Below are positions 15,689 to 23,689 of a stretch of DNA of 41,344 nucleotides, piece by piece. Every line of letters begins with the position of its first letter. Within the stretch, counting starts at the first letter, position 1. Where the stretch lies: assembly GCA_910584525.1 (NCBI GenBank), contig CAJUAT010000018.1, forward strand, positions 1 to 41,344. The letters run 5' to 3'. Made by a program: the position numbers and the translations under genes. Source of the DNA: an uncultured Muribaculaceae bacterium (GTDB taxonomy: Bacteria > Bacteroidota > Bacteroidia > Bacteroidales > Muribaculaceae). The notes under the pieces are model-generated. The model was not told the origin of the DNA and made no database searches. It saw nothing but the letters and a program-made list of their open reading frames with translations.

Positions 15689-16157
15689 GAGCGCGTTCCT
15701 TAAAATTTCGGGGCCGTAGGGGCGGCTCTTTTCGAGCATATTTTTCGAGTCGAGGAGGGAGCGATGCGGGCATCGTGACCGACGAGACCTCGGAAAAGAT
15801 GCCGAAAAGAGACGGGGCGGAGGTAATTTGAATACCATTGGGGTTATGGCCCTGAAAGGGAATTACCTCGTTCAATACCCTTTTGGTCTCAGTATCATAG
15901 AACAAAGATTTATTATTACTCTCTAACATAAGTACTCGCGATTTGTAAAAATATTATAATTAATAGAAATGTTATACAAGCGCATCTTAACAATCTCGGA
16001 GGCTTTGACGCGGAGGAAGTTACCTCCGCCCTCGCAGACTTGGCCGCTTTTAGCCGCTTGCTGTCAGTCACATACCTCGGTATGCTCCTTCAGCAACCGA
16101 CTAAAATCGCCTCAAGTCTGCGACCCCTACGACCCCGAAATTTTAAGGAACGCGCTC
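15689..16157. mobile_element. 469-bp non-autonomous element with 3-bp TAA duplication
   Basis: Terminal repeats of about 37 bp (15689-15725 and 16121-16157) begin GAGCGCGTTCCTTAAAATTT and match at about 35 positions. TAA is present on both sides (15686-15688, 16158-16160), while the uninterrupted repeat copy at 6827-6829 has it once. This shows insertion with a 3-bp duplication. Inside are two long imperfect hairpins, 15720-15816 and 16033-16122, and no transposase. GAG ends with a TNA duplication resemble the IS1031 group of the IS5 family, so mobilisation by such a transposase in trans is plausible but not shown. Confidence 0.85.
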
Positions 16158-16190
16158 TAACCATGTCTTGCCTCTTCGAGGCAGGGGCGG
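16158..16190 (+). repeat. Structured intergenic repeat, interrupted copy, right part
   Basis: TAACCATGTCTTGCCTC...GAGGCAG continues the repeat begun at 15587, matching 6827-6855, after the inserted element. The hairpin TTGCCTCTTCGAGGCAG ends 12 bp before the stop of the M23-like gene and may serve as its 3' end. Confidence 0.75.
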
Positions 16191-16194
16191 GAGG

Positions 16195-17022
16195 TCAGTC
16201 GTGCAGGGGGATTAAGTCGGCTGGTACGACTTGAGAGCCGTTGTGCCATATACGGAGCTGTATCCAGTGGAGCTTTCGGCCATCGGGAGCCGGAGCGAAC
16301 GCTATGGCCTGGCCGCCGTTGACGGCATCGCCGGCCGATACCAGCGGATTGCCAAGATGCGAATATGCCGACACGAAGCCTCTGGCGTGCTGCATCAGCA
16401 CGGTAAATCCACGCAATGTGGCGTTGGGATAGACGGCCAGCACCGTACCGTCGGCGATGGCCTGCAAGGGGGTGTCGTCGGCCACCATAATCACAGCGTC
16501 CTTGCTGTGACGCGAATCCTGGGTGACCACGGCCTGCGGCGACACCGGCACGAAAGCCATGCCGTCGGCATCGAGAGGAGCCAGCACCGATATGTTGAAA
16601 CGCTCCCTCTCCTCCATTGCCGACACAAACCTTTGCTCCAGCGGCGAGGCTCCCATGATGGAATCGGGCTCGAAGTCACCCTGCTCCACGGCATATGCCA
16701 CGGAATCGCCCGCCTCCCGGCTGCGGTCTGTGACACGGCTGAAATTGTCGAGCCATGCCTGATTGGCATTCACCACCTCGCTCAACGAATCGATGCGCAT
16801 GATCGACTTACGAGTAAGAAGACGCTGGTTCTCGTCAAGACTTCCGGGGAGCAGCCGGTTGAGAGGCGTGAATATCAGCACCACCAGCGACACCACGAGC
16901 GCCAGCAGTATGCCCGGCACCGTGTACAGGAGTATGCTCAACACTCCCACGCGCGTCTCCGCTATCTTGTCGAGCCGCGACTCATCCTCGATGGTGATCC
17001 TGTATTTACGCTTCAGATCCAT
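16195..17022 (-). CDS. M23-like membrane protein, probably degenerate peptidase
   Basis: 275 residues: a short cytoplasmic N-terminus, one membrane helix (about 27-52), a region of likely coiled-coil character, and a C-terminal LytM/M23-type domain (DDTPLQAIADGTVLAV, GFVSAYSHLG, LHWIQLRIWHNG). Active M23 enzymes bind zinc through HxxxD, and a later HxH. Here the first motif reads H172-S-K-D175, one residue short, and the last is LHWIQ with His252. His222 of YSHL is kept. A non-catalytic, regulatory or peptidoglycan-binding role is therefore likely. It is transcribed divergently from dxr, with a promoter whose start lies only about 5 nt before the ATG. Confidence 0.8.
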   Translation of the reverse strand: MDLKRKYRITIEDESRLDKIAETRVGVLSILLYTVPGILLALVVSLVVLIFTPLNRLLPGSLDENQRLLTRKSIMRIDSLSEVVNANQAWLDNFSRVTDRSREAGDSVAYAVEQGDFEPDSIMGASPLEQRFVSAMEERERFNISVLAPLDADGMAFVPVSPQAVVTQDSRHSKDAVIMVADDTPLQAIADGTVLAVYPNATLRGFTVLMQHARGFVSAYSHLGNPLVSAGDAVNGGQAIAFAPAPDGRKLHWIQLRIWHNGSQVVPADLIPLHD

Positions 17023-17033
17023 GCTTCAGACTT

Positions 17034-17064
17034 CAAAATTAGACAAAAAAGGCCAATTTTCAAA
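17034..17064 (-). promoter_or_regulatory. Promoter of the M23-like gene, nearly leaderless
   Basis: Minus strand TTTG (17061-17064), exactly 19 bp, TAATTTTG (17034-17041). The start codon at 17022 is only 11 bp after the -7 box, so the leader would be about 5 nt. Confidence 0.75.
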
Positions 17065-17160
17065 AGCCGCCTCCTACGCGCCTCCTACGCTCCCCCTGTG
17101 TTAAACGTTAAAAAGTTAAAAAGTTAAAATGGCAAAAAAGGTTTAAAGGGGATTTTTTTG

Positions 17161-17168
17161 TAATTTTG
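17161..17168 (+). promoter_or_regulatory. -7 box of the dxr operon
   Basis: TAATTTTG fits the consensus; a TTTA at 17142-17145 is a poor and too-close -33. The stretch before it carries GTTAAAAA three times in tandem (about 17104-17130). Leader about 60 nt. Confidence 0.45.
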
Positions 17169-17234
17169 TCACTCGGACCCGAACGGCACTCCTATTATAT
17201 AATAATATAGCCGTCAATAAAGGTTTGGCATGAA

Positions 17235-18395
17235 ATGAAAGAGGAAAAGAAAGAAGTCACCATCCTGGGCAGTACGGGAAGCATAGGGAGTCAGACCCTT
17301 GATGTAATAAAGCGTCACGGCGACCGCTACCGGGTGCGTGCACTTACGGCAGGGAGCCGATGGGAAGATTTGGCGCGTCAGGCGCTGGAATACAGGCCGT
17401 CGCTGGTGGTCATAGCCGACGAGAAGGGATACCTTCCCCTCAAGGAGGCTCTGCACGGCAGCGGCATAGAGGTATGCCAGGGTGCCGAAGCCATCGCCGA
17501 GGCTGCCGCCCGTTACGACAACGACATCGTGGTCGGCGCTCTGGTAGGCTACAGCGGCCTCACCCCTACCCTACGCGCTCTCGAAAAAGGGAAAACAGTG
17601 GCTTTGGCCAACAAGGAGACTCTCGTGGCCGGCGGTCCCATAGTCACCGACACCTGCCGCCGCCATAACGCCGCACTCATTCCCGTGGATTCGGAGCACT
17701 CCGCAATCTTCCAATGTCTGCAGGGCGAGAAAAAGGAGAATGTGCGCCGGCTCATCCTCACGGCCAGCGGCGGCCCGTTCAGAAACACTCCCGCCGACGA
17801 GTTCGCATCCATCACTCCCGAGATGGCTCTCCGGCATCCCAACTGGGATATGGGGGCCAAGGTGACCATCGACTCGGCCACGATGATGAACAAAGGCTTC
17901 GAGATGATAGAGGCCCGCTGGCTTTTCGACATAGCCCCCGACAAGATAGACGTGCTCGTGCATCCTCAGTCGGTGGTGCATTCGCTGGTAGAGTTCTGCG
18001 ACGGCTCCGTCAAGGCGCAGTTAGGCATCACCGACATGCGGCTGCCCATAGGATATGCATTGGGTTATCCGGGCAGACTGACGTCGGATTTGCCGCGGCT
18101 GGACCTCGCCGGCAGCGGGCCGCTGCAGTTCGAGCTGCCCGACACGCGCCGCTTCCCTTTGCTCGACATCGCATATCAGGCTATCCGCACAGGCGGCACC
18201 GCTCCCGCTATACTAAACGCCGCCAACGAAGTATGCGTGGAGGCTTTTCTGAACCACAGAATAGCGTTCACCGACATGCCCCGCATCATCCTCGACACTC
18301 TTGAAAAGGTGCCCTCACAGAATATCGACACCACCGAAGATATCTCCGAGGCCCATATCGCAGCTACACGGTCAGCTCGCAACATGATCAGCTGA
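17235..18395 (+). CDS. dxr: 1-deoxy-D-xylulose 5-phosphate reductoisomerase
   Basis: 386 residues, the family length. It converts DXP with NADPH to MEP, the committed step of the MEP isoprenoid pathway. Motifs: the NADPH loop GSTGSIGSQTLDV, LANKETLVAGG, PVDSEHSAIFQ with the metal-binding Asp and Glu, LTASGGPF, and HPNWDMGAKVTIDSATMMNKG. It is the first gene of a row with rseP (31 bp later), rlmI and the M49 peptidase gene. The dxr-rseP order is common in Bacteroidetes. Confidence 0.97.
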   Translation: MKEEKKEVTILGSTGSIGSQTLDVIKRHGDRYRVRALTAGSRWEDLARQALEYRPSLVVIADEKGYLPLKEALHGSGIEVCQGAEAIAEAAARYDNDIVVGALVGYSGLTPTLRALEKGKTVALANKETLVAGGPIVTDTCRRHNAALIPVDSEHSAIFQCLQGEKKENVRRLILTASGGPFRNTPADEFASITPEMALRHPNWDMGAKVTIDSATMMNKGFEMIEARWLFDIAPDKIDVLVHPQSVVHSLVEFCDGSVKAQLGITDMRLPIGYALGYPGRLTSDLPRLDLAGSGPLQFELPDTRRFPLLDIAYQAIRTGGTAPAILNAANEVCVEAFLNHRIAFTDMPRIILDTLEKVPSQNIDTTEDISEAHIAATRSARNMIS

Positions 18396-18426
18396 CCGCT
18401 ATAACATATCATAATCTCATACGGAA

Positions 18427-19839
18427 TTGGATACATTTCTCATTAAGGCGGTACAGCTTATACTGGCGTTCGCCTTCCTGGTGATAATACATGAGTTCGG
18501 CCACTTCTTCTTTGCCCGCATCTTCGGGGTGAGGGTGGAGAAATTCTATATATTCTTCGACCCCTGGACAGAACTTTTCAAATGGCGTCCCGGCAAATAC
18601 ATAGGAGGCCTCGGAAAGACCAAAAAAATTAAGGGGAACGTCAAGGATACTCCGGCGAAAGGGTTCTGGAAAGACACCGAGTATGGCATAGGCTGGCTTC
18701 CGTTGGGCGGCTACTGCAAGATTTCGGGCATGATCGACGAGTCGATGGACACGGAACAGATGAAGCAGCCGGCCAAGGAATGGGAGTTCCGGAGCAAGCC
18801 GGCATGGCAGCGGCTTCTCATCATGATAGCGGGCGTGCTCTTCAATTTCCTGCTGGCTATCGTGATATACGCCGGTCTTGTGTATGCCACGGGCGAGAAA
18901 TACGTAGCCTTCCGCGATGCCAAGGAGGGCATGTACTATAGCGGCGAGGCGCGGAAGATAGGGTTCCACAACGGCGACATACCCTTGCGGGCCGACGGCA
19001 AGACGCTTGACAATCCGGCCGAAGGGCTGCTGAAGATGACGCAGGCCAAGGAAGTGACCGTGCTGCGTCAAGGCAAGGAAACGACCATAAAGATACCTTC
19101 CGACTTCATGCTGCGTCTCGACGCGGAGGCCCGCAGCGATACGGCCATGGTCAATTTCATGGACTACCGCATACCGGCACAGGTAAGCCAGACCATGAAC
19201 GGCGAAGGTGCGCAGAAAGCAGGCATACTCCCCGGCGACAGAATAATCGCCGTGGACGCCACGCCCACCCCCGACATATACACCTTCCTCGCCACCCTCA
19301 AAGGACATGACAACATGAATGTGCCCGTGACTGTGGTCAGGAACATGAACGACACCGTCACCCTCCCCGTGTCGCTGTCGGGAGCCTCCAAAATGGGAAT
19401 CGGTCTCGAGACAGACCCGTCGAAATTCTTCACCGCGAAGGTGATCGAGTACAATCTTCTCGAATCAGTGCCGCGTGGCATAAAGCTCGGGACCGACAAG
19501 CTTACATCGTACGCCAAGTCGATGAAGCTCGTATTCACCAAGGAGGGAGCCAAGTCGATAGGAGGCTTCGGGGCCATAGGCTCCATATTCCCGGAGAAAT
19601 GGGACTGGATAGCGTTCTGGAACATCACGGCATTCCTGTCGGTGGCGCTCGCCTTCATGAACATCCTCCCCATACCGGCCCTTGACGGCGGACACGTGAT
19701 GTTTCTTCTCTACGAAGTGATATTCCGCCGCAAACCCAGCGAGAAATTCATGGAGCGTGCCCAGATGGTGGGTATGTTCCTCCTGATAGGTCTGCTCCTA
19801 TATGCCAACGGCATGGACATAATACGACTTTTTAAGTAA
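18427..19839 (+). CDS. rseP: Site-2 protease RseP (M50)
   Basis: 470 residues, inner-membrane intramembrane zinc protease that cleaves anti-sigma factors and signal peptide remnants in the family. The start codon is TTG at 18427; it gives MDTFLIKAVQLILAFAFLVI, aligned with the first helix of known homologues, and no ATG lies nearby. HEFGH (about residue 22) is the zinc motif, and ALDGGH near the C-terminus is the LDG motif with the third ligand. PDZ-like domains lie between, with GAQKAGILPGDRI. A hydrophilic insertion (about 55-80, Lys-rich) precedes DTEYGIGWLPLGGY. It ends 9 bp before rlmI. Confidence 0.95.
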   Translation: MDTFLIKAVQLILAFAFLVIIHEFGHFFFARIFGVRVEKFYIFFDPWTELFKWRPGKYIGGLGKTKKIKGNVKDTPAKGFWKDTEYGIGWLPLGGYCKISGMIDESMDTEQMKQPAKEWEFRSKPAWQRLLIMIAGVLFNFLLAIVIYAGLVYATGEKYVAFRDAKEGMYYSGEARKIGFHNGDIPLRADGKTLDNPAEGLLKMTQAKEVTVLRQGKETTIKIPSDFMLRLDAEARSDTAMVNFMDYRIPAQVSQTMNGEGAQKAGILPGDRIIAVDATPTPDIYTFLATLKGHDNMNVPVTVVRNMNDTVTLPVSLSGASKMGIGLETDPSKFFTAKVIEYNLLESVPRGIKLGTDKLTSYAKSMKLVFTKEGAKSIGGFGAIGSIFPEKWDWIAFWNITAFLSVALAFMNILPIPALDGGHVMFLLYEVIFRRKPSEKFMERAQMVGMFLLIGLLLYANGMDIIRLFK

Positions 19840-19848
19840 GTACTTAGA

Positions 19849-21033
19849 ATGGCAATAAAGACAATACGGCTGAAAGCCGGGAAAGAGGAGTCGGTGCTAC
19901 GCCGTCATCCATGGATATTTTCGGGCGCCATATCGAGCGTACCGCACTATATAGAGGAAGGAGAGCTTGTCAAGGTAGAGACGAGCGGCGGCGACGTGCT
20001 CGGCGTAGGACATTACCAGATAGGGAGCATAGCGGTCAGGATGCTCGAGTTCGGTGTCGACAGTCTTCCCGACGATTTCTTCATGCGCAGGCTCGAGTCG
20101 GCCTACGCACTCCGCGGCAAATTGGGGCTGATACGCCCCGACAACAACTGCTACCGGCTCGTGCACGGTGAAGGCGACTTCCTCCCCGGCCTTGTGATAG
20201 ACATCTATGGCGACACGGCGGTGATGCAGGCCCACAGCCCCGGGATGCACTTCGCCCGCGGCGAAGTGGCCGACGCCCTCACCATGATTCCCGAGGCCAG
20301 AATCAGGAACGTCTACTACAAATCAGACTCCACACTACCCTTCAAGGCTGGTCTGGAGCCTGAAAACCAGTACATCATAGGCCAGTACGACGGCAATATA
20401 GCCATGGAGAACGGCCTGCTCTTCAACATCGACTGGCTCAAGGGTCAGAAGACGGGCTTCTTCGTGGACCAGCGCGAGAACCGAGCGTTGCTCGAACGCT
20501 TCGCCCGCGGCCGCAGGGTGCTGAACATGTTCTGCTACACCGGCGGATTTTCGATATACGCCATGCGCGGAGGGGCCCTCAGCGTGGAGTCGGTCGACTC
20601 GTCGGCAAAGGCCGTGGCCCTGACCGATGCCAACATGGAGCTCAACTTCCCCGGCGACAACAGGCATACATCGCATACCGAGGATGCCTTCAAGTTCCTC
20701 GCCGACATGGATAATGACCGCTACGACCTGATAGTTCTCGACCCGCCGGCATTCGCCAAGCACCGCGGCGCCATCAAGAATGGTCTCATAGGCTACCGGC
20801 GCCTCAACACGCGCGCCTTCGAGAAAATAAAGCCGGGAGGCATCCTCTTCACCTTCAGCTGCTCCCAGGCCATAAGCCGCGAGATGTTCCGCCTCGCCGT
20901 GTTCTCCGCATCGGTAAAGGCGGGCAGAAAGGTAAGGATTCTCCACCAGCTGTCGCAGCCCGCCGACCACCCCATCGACATCGCCCATCCCGAAGGCGAA
21001 TACCTCAAGGGTCTCGTACTCGAAGTGGAATAA
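19849..21033 (+). CDS. rlmI: RlmI-type rRNA (cytosine-C5) methyltransferase
   Basis: 394 residues. An N-terminal PUA domain (RLKAGKEESVLRRHPWIFSGAI) is followed by a central domain and a C-terminal Rossmann SAM-dependent methyltransferase (VLNMFCYTGGFSIYAMRGGA as motif I, LIVLDPPAFAKHRG with the DPPxF motif, and FSCSQAI with the catalytic-type Cys). E. coli RlmI modifies C1962 of 23S rRNA; the same role is likely here. It lies 9 bp after rseP. Confidence 0.93.
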   Translation: MAIKTIRLKAGKEESVLRRHPWIFSGAISSVPHYIEEGELVKVETSGGDVLGVGHYQIGSIAVRMLEFGVDSLPDDFFMRRLESAYALRGKLGLIRPDNNCYRLVHGEGDFLPGLVIDIYGDTAVMQAHSPGMHFARGEVADALTMIPEARIRNVYYKSDSTLPFKAGLEPENQYIIGQYDGNIAMENGLLFNIDWLKGQKTGFFVDQRENRALLERFARGRRVLNMFCYTGGFSIYAMRGGALSVESVDSSAKAVALTDANMELNFPGDNRHTSHTEDAFKFLADMDNDRYDLIVLDPPAFAKHRGAIKNGLIGYRRLNTRAFEKIKPGGILFTFSCSQAISREMFRLAVFSASVKAGRKVRILHQLSQPADHPIDIAHPEGEYLKGLVLEVE

Positions 21034-21073
21034 GAATTCTGACATTTATACCGTGAAAACAAACCATAAGCAT

Positions 21074-23137
21074 ATGAATAAGATACTCCCCGCCCTGGTG
21101 CTCGGGACCGTGGCAGTCATGCCCGCCGGCGCCGTCGTTGACAAGAACTTCAACTATCATGTGGACCGGTTCGCCGACATAGAGGTGCTCCGCTATGAGG
21201 TGCCCGAGTTCGACAGGCTTACCCTCAACCAGAAGAAGATGCTCTACTATCTGGGCGAGGCTGCGCAGATGGGCCGCGACATCATCTGGGACCAGAACGG
21301 CATATACAACCTCCAGGTGCGTCAGCTGCTGGAGAACATCTACCGCAACTACAAAGGCGACCGCGACAGCAAAGACTTCAAGGCTTTCGAGAAATACCTC
21401 AAGCAGGTATGGTTCGGCAACGGTCTGCACCACCATTACAGCACCGACAAGTTCACGCCCGGGTTTTCGGAGGCCTTCTTCACGGCAGCCGTCAAGGCGC
21501 TTCCCGCCGACATGCTGCCGCTGGCCGACGACGAGACCGCCGAAGCCATGCTCGCCAAGCTGACCCCCGTGATTTTCGACCCCACGGTGATGCCCAAGCG
21601 CGTAAACCAGGATGGCTCCCAGGATGTGGTGGTGACCAGCGCCAACAACCTCTACGGTCCCGGCGTGACGCAGGCCGAGGTGGAGGAATACTACAACAAG
21701 CTCAAGAATCCCGCCGACCCGAGGCCCGTAAGCTACGGCCTCAACTCCAGGGTGGTAAAGGACGAAAAGGGGAACATCTCCGAGGAGCATTACCATCTCA
21801 CCGGTCTCTACGGCCCGGCAATCGCCCAGATAATCTACTATCTCGACAAGGCCAAGGAATATGCCGACAATGATGCCCAGAAAGCTTACATCACCAAGCT
21901 CATAGATTACTACATCACCGGCGACCTCCGCCTCTTCGACGAGTATTCGATACTCTGGGCCGAGGATACCAAAAGCGATGTAGACTTCGTGAACGGCTTC
22001 ATCGAAAGCTACGGCGACCCCCTCGGCATGACCGGTGCCTGGGAATCATACGTCAACTTCCGCAACAACAAAAGCTCCGACCGCACACACAAGATTTCCT
22101 CCAACGCACAGTACTTCGAGGACAACTCGCCGGTAGACAAGCGTTTCAAGAAGGAGAAAGTCAAGGGAGTGTCGGCAAAAGTGATCAACGCGGCGATGCT
22201 TGCCGGCGATGCCTTCCCGGCCACAGCCATAGGCATCAACCTGCCCAACTCCAACTGGATACGCGCCGAACACGGCTCCAAGTCGGTGACCATCGAGAAC
22301 ATCACGGAGGCCTACGAGATGGCGTCGCACGGCAACGGCTTCAACGAGGAGTTCGTGATCGACGCTCCCACCCGCAAGATGCTCGACGACTGGCTCTACA
22401 TCACCGACATGCTTCACACCGACCTGCATGAGTGTCTGGGTCATGCCTCCGGCCAGCTCCTCCCCGGCGTCGACGGCGATGCCCTCAAGGAGAACGGCTC
22501 CACTCTCGAGGAGGCGCGCGCCGACTTATTCGCCCTCTACTATCTTGCCGACCCCAAACTGCAGGAACTCGGCATCCTCGAAAACCCCGACGCATACCAG
22601 GCCGAGTACTACAAGTACATGATGAACGGTCTGATGACGCAGCTCAACCGCATAGAGCTCGGCAAGGATGTGGAGGAAGCACATATGCGCAACCGCCAGC
22701 TCATTGCCAAATGGGTGCTCGAGAAGGGCAAAAAGAAAGGCAAGGGCGGCAAGGACGTGGTGGAGCTCGTCAAGAAGAACGGCAAGACCTACGTGCGCAT
22801 CAACGACTATAAGAAGATGCGCGAGCTCTTCGGCAACCTTCTGGCCGAGATACAGCGCGTCAAGAGCGAAGGCGACTACAAGGGCGGCAACGACCTGGTG
22901 CAGAAATATGCCGTGAAGATTGACCCGAAACTCCACAAGGAGGTTCTGACCCGCTTCTCCACCCTCGACATTCCTCCCTATCGCGGCTTCATCAACCCGG
23001 TATACACACCGGTGACGGGCGCCGACGGCGAAATCACCGACATCACCATCTCATGGCCCGAGAGCTACGCCGAGCAGATGCTCCGCCTGTCGGACCAGTA
23101 TTCACCCCTTACCGGCAAGGTCAAAGCCCACAAGTGA
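21074..23137 (+). CDS. Dipeptidyl-peptidase III family (M49) metallopeptidase
   Basis: 687 residues from the ATG at 21074; an in-frame GTG at 21053 adds only seven residues before the signal-like stretch MNKILPALVLGTVAVMPAGA. The zinc motif HECLGH (residues 452-457) and EEARAD (479-484) match HELLGH and EECRAD of M49. The DPP III enzymes remove N-terminal dipeptides from short peptides. The signal peptide suggests export to the periplasm, unlike the cytosolic eukaryotic enzyme. A basic stretch (KGKKKGKGGKD, about 550-560) is inserted. The stop codon overlaps the ATG of the next gene. Confidence 0.92.
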   Translation: MNKILPALVLGTVAVMPAGAVVDKNFNYHVDRFADIEVLRYEVPEFDRLTLNQKKMLYYLGEAAQMGRDIIWDQNGIYNLQVRQLLENIYRNYKGDRDSKDFKAFEKYLKQVWFGNGLHHHYSTDKFTPGFSEAFFTAAVKALPADMLPLADDETAEAMLAKLTPVIFDPTVMPKRVNQDGSQDVVVTSANNLYGPGVTQAEVEEYYNKLKNPADPRPVSYGLNSRVVKDEKGNISEEHYHLTGLYGPAIAQIIYYLDKAKEYADNDAQKAYITKLIDYYITGDLRLFDEYSILWAEDTKSDVDFVNGFIESYGDPLGMTGAWESYVNFRNNKSSDRTHKISSNAQYFEDNSPVDKRFKKEKVKGVSAKVINAAMLAGDAFPATAIGINLPNSNWIRAEHGSKSVTIENITEAYEMASHGNGFNEEFVIDAPTRKMLDDWLYITDMLHTDLHECLGHASGQLLPGVDGDALKENGSTLEEARADLFALYYLADPKLQELGILENPDAYQAEYYKYMMNGLMTQLNRIELGKDVEEAHMRNRQLIAKWVLEKGKKKGKGGKDVVELVKKNGKTYVRINDYKKMRELFGNLLAEIQRVKSEGDYKGGNDLVQKYAVKIDPKLHKEVLTRFSTLDIPPYRGFINPVYTPVTGADGEITDITISWPESYAEQMLRLSDQYSPLTGKVKAHK

Positions 23138-23538
23138 TGACGCTGCAGGAAGTAAAGCAACGTTTCTTTGCCTACCGCAACGGCAACACCGCCGACATAC
23201 TGCGGCGCGGAGGCTCGAATTTCAGCATGATATTCGGCTGCGAGCTACCCGTTCTCACGGGAATAGCGCGCGAGGCAGGCACCGACCAAGAGCTCGCCAT
23301 GAAGCTCTGGAACGACTCCACCGTACGCGAGTCGAGACTCCTGGCAACATTCCTCATGGACTCCGAAGCTCTGACCACCGACGACTGCGTGGCCCTGGCC
23401 AACAGCACCGTCGACTACGAGGATGCCCTCATGCTCGCATTCAAGGTGCTCAAACGCCGCCCGGACGCCCGCCAGATCCTTGACCTCCTCCCTCGGGGCT
23501 CAAGGCAATATATGGCCCTCCGTCAGCACCTCGACTGA
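23137..23538 (+). CDS. AlkD-like HEAT-repeat protein, short form
   Basis: 133 residues, starting at the ATG that overlaps the M49 stop codon (TGATG), so translation is probably coupled. IFGCELPVLTGIAREAGTDQELAMKLWNDSTVRESRLLATFLMD resembles the N-terminal HEAT repeats of DNA alkylation repair enzymes (AlkD/AlkC family). AlkD proper is about 230 residues, so this is a short form or a distant relative; the catalytic Asp and Trp of AlkD cannot be placed. A strong terminator follows, closing the dxr row of genes. Confidence 0.7.
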   Translation: MTLQEVKQRFFAYRNGNTADILRRGGSNFSMIFGCELPVLTGIAREAGTDQELAMKLWNDSTVRESRLLATFLMDSEALTTDDCVALANSTVDYEDALMLAFKVLKRRPDARQILDLLPRGSRQYMALRQHLD

Positions 23539-23593
23539 CAGGACCTCTCCCCCACCTGACAGATCCTTAGTTTAATTCAATACTTGACTTGCA

Positions 23594-23624
23594 GCGGCTT
23601 CCGGTGACGGAGGCCGCTTTTTTT
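23594..23624 (+). terminator. Terminator of the dxr-to-AlkD-like gene row
   Basis: GCGGCTTCCG (23594-23603), loop GTGA, CGGAGGCCGC (23608-23617), then seven T. Classical intrinsic terminator. Confidence 0.93.
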
Positions 23625-23689
23625 GCAAACAGAAAGGAGGTACCGGATGTTTGTAAAATATAAACAATAACCAAAGACTGCAATATTCC

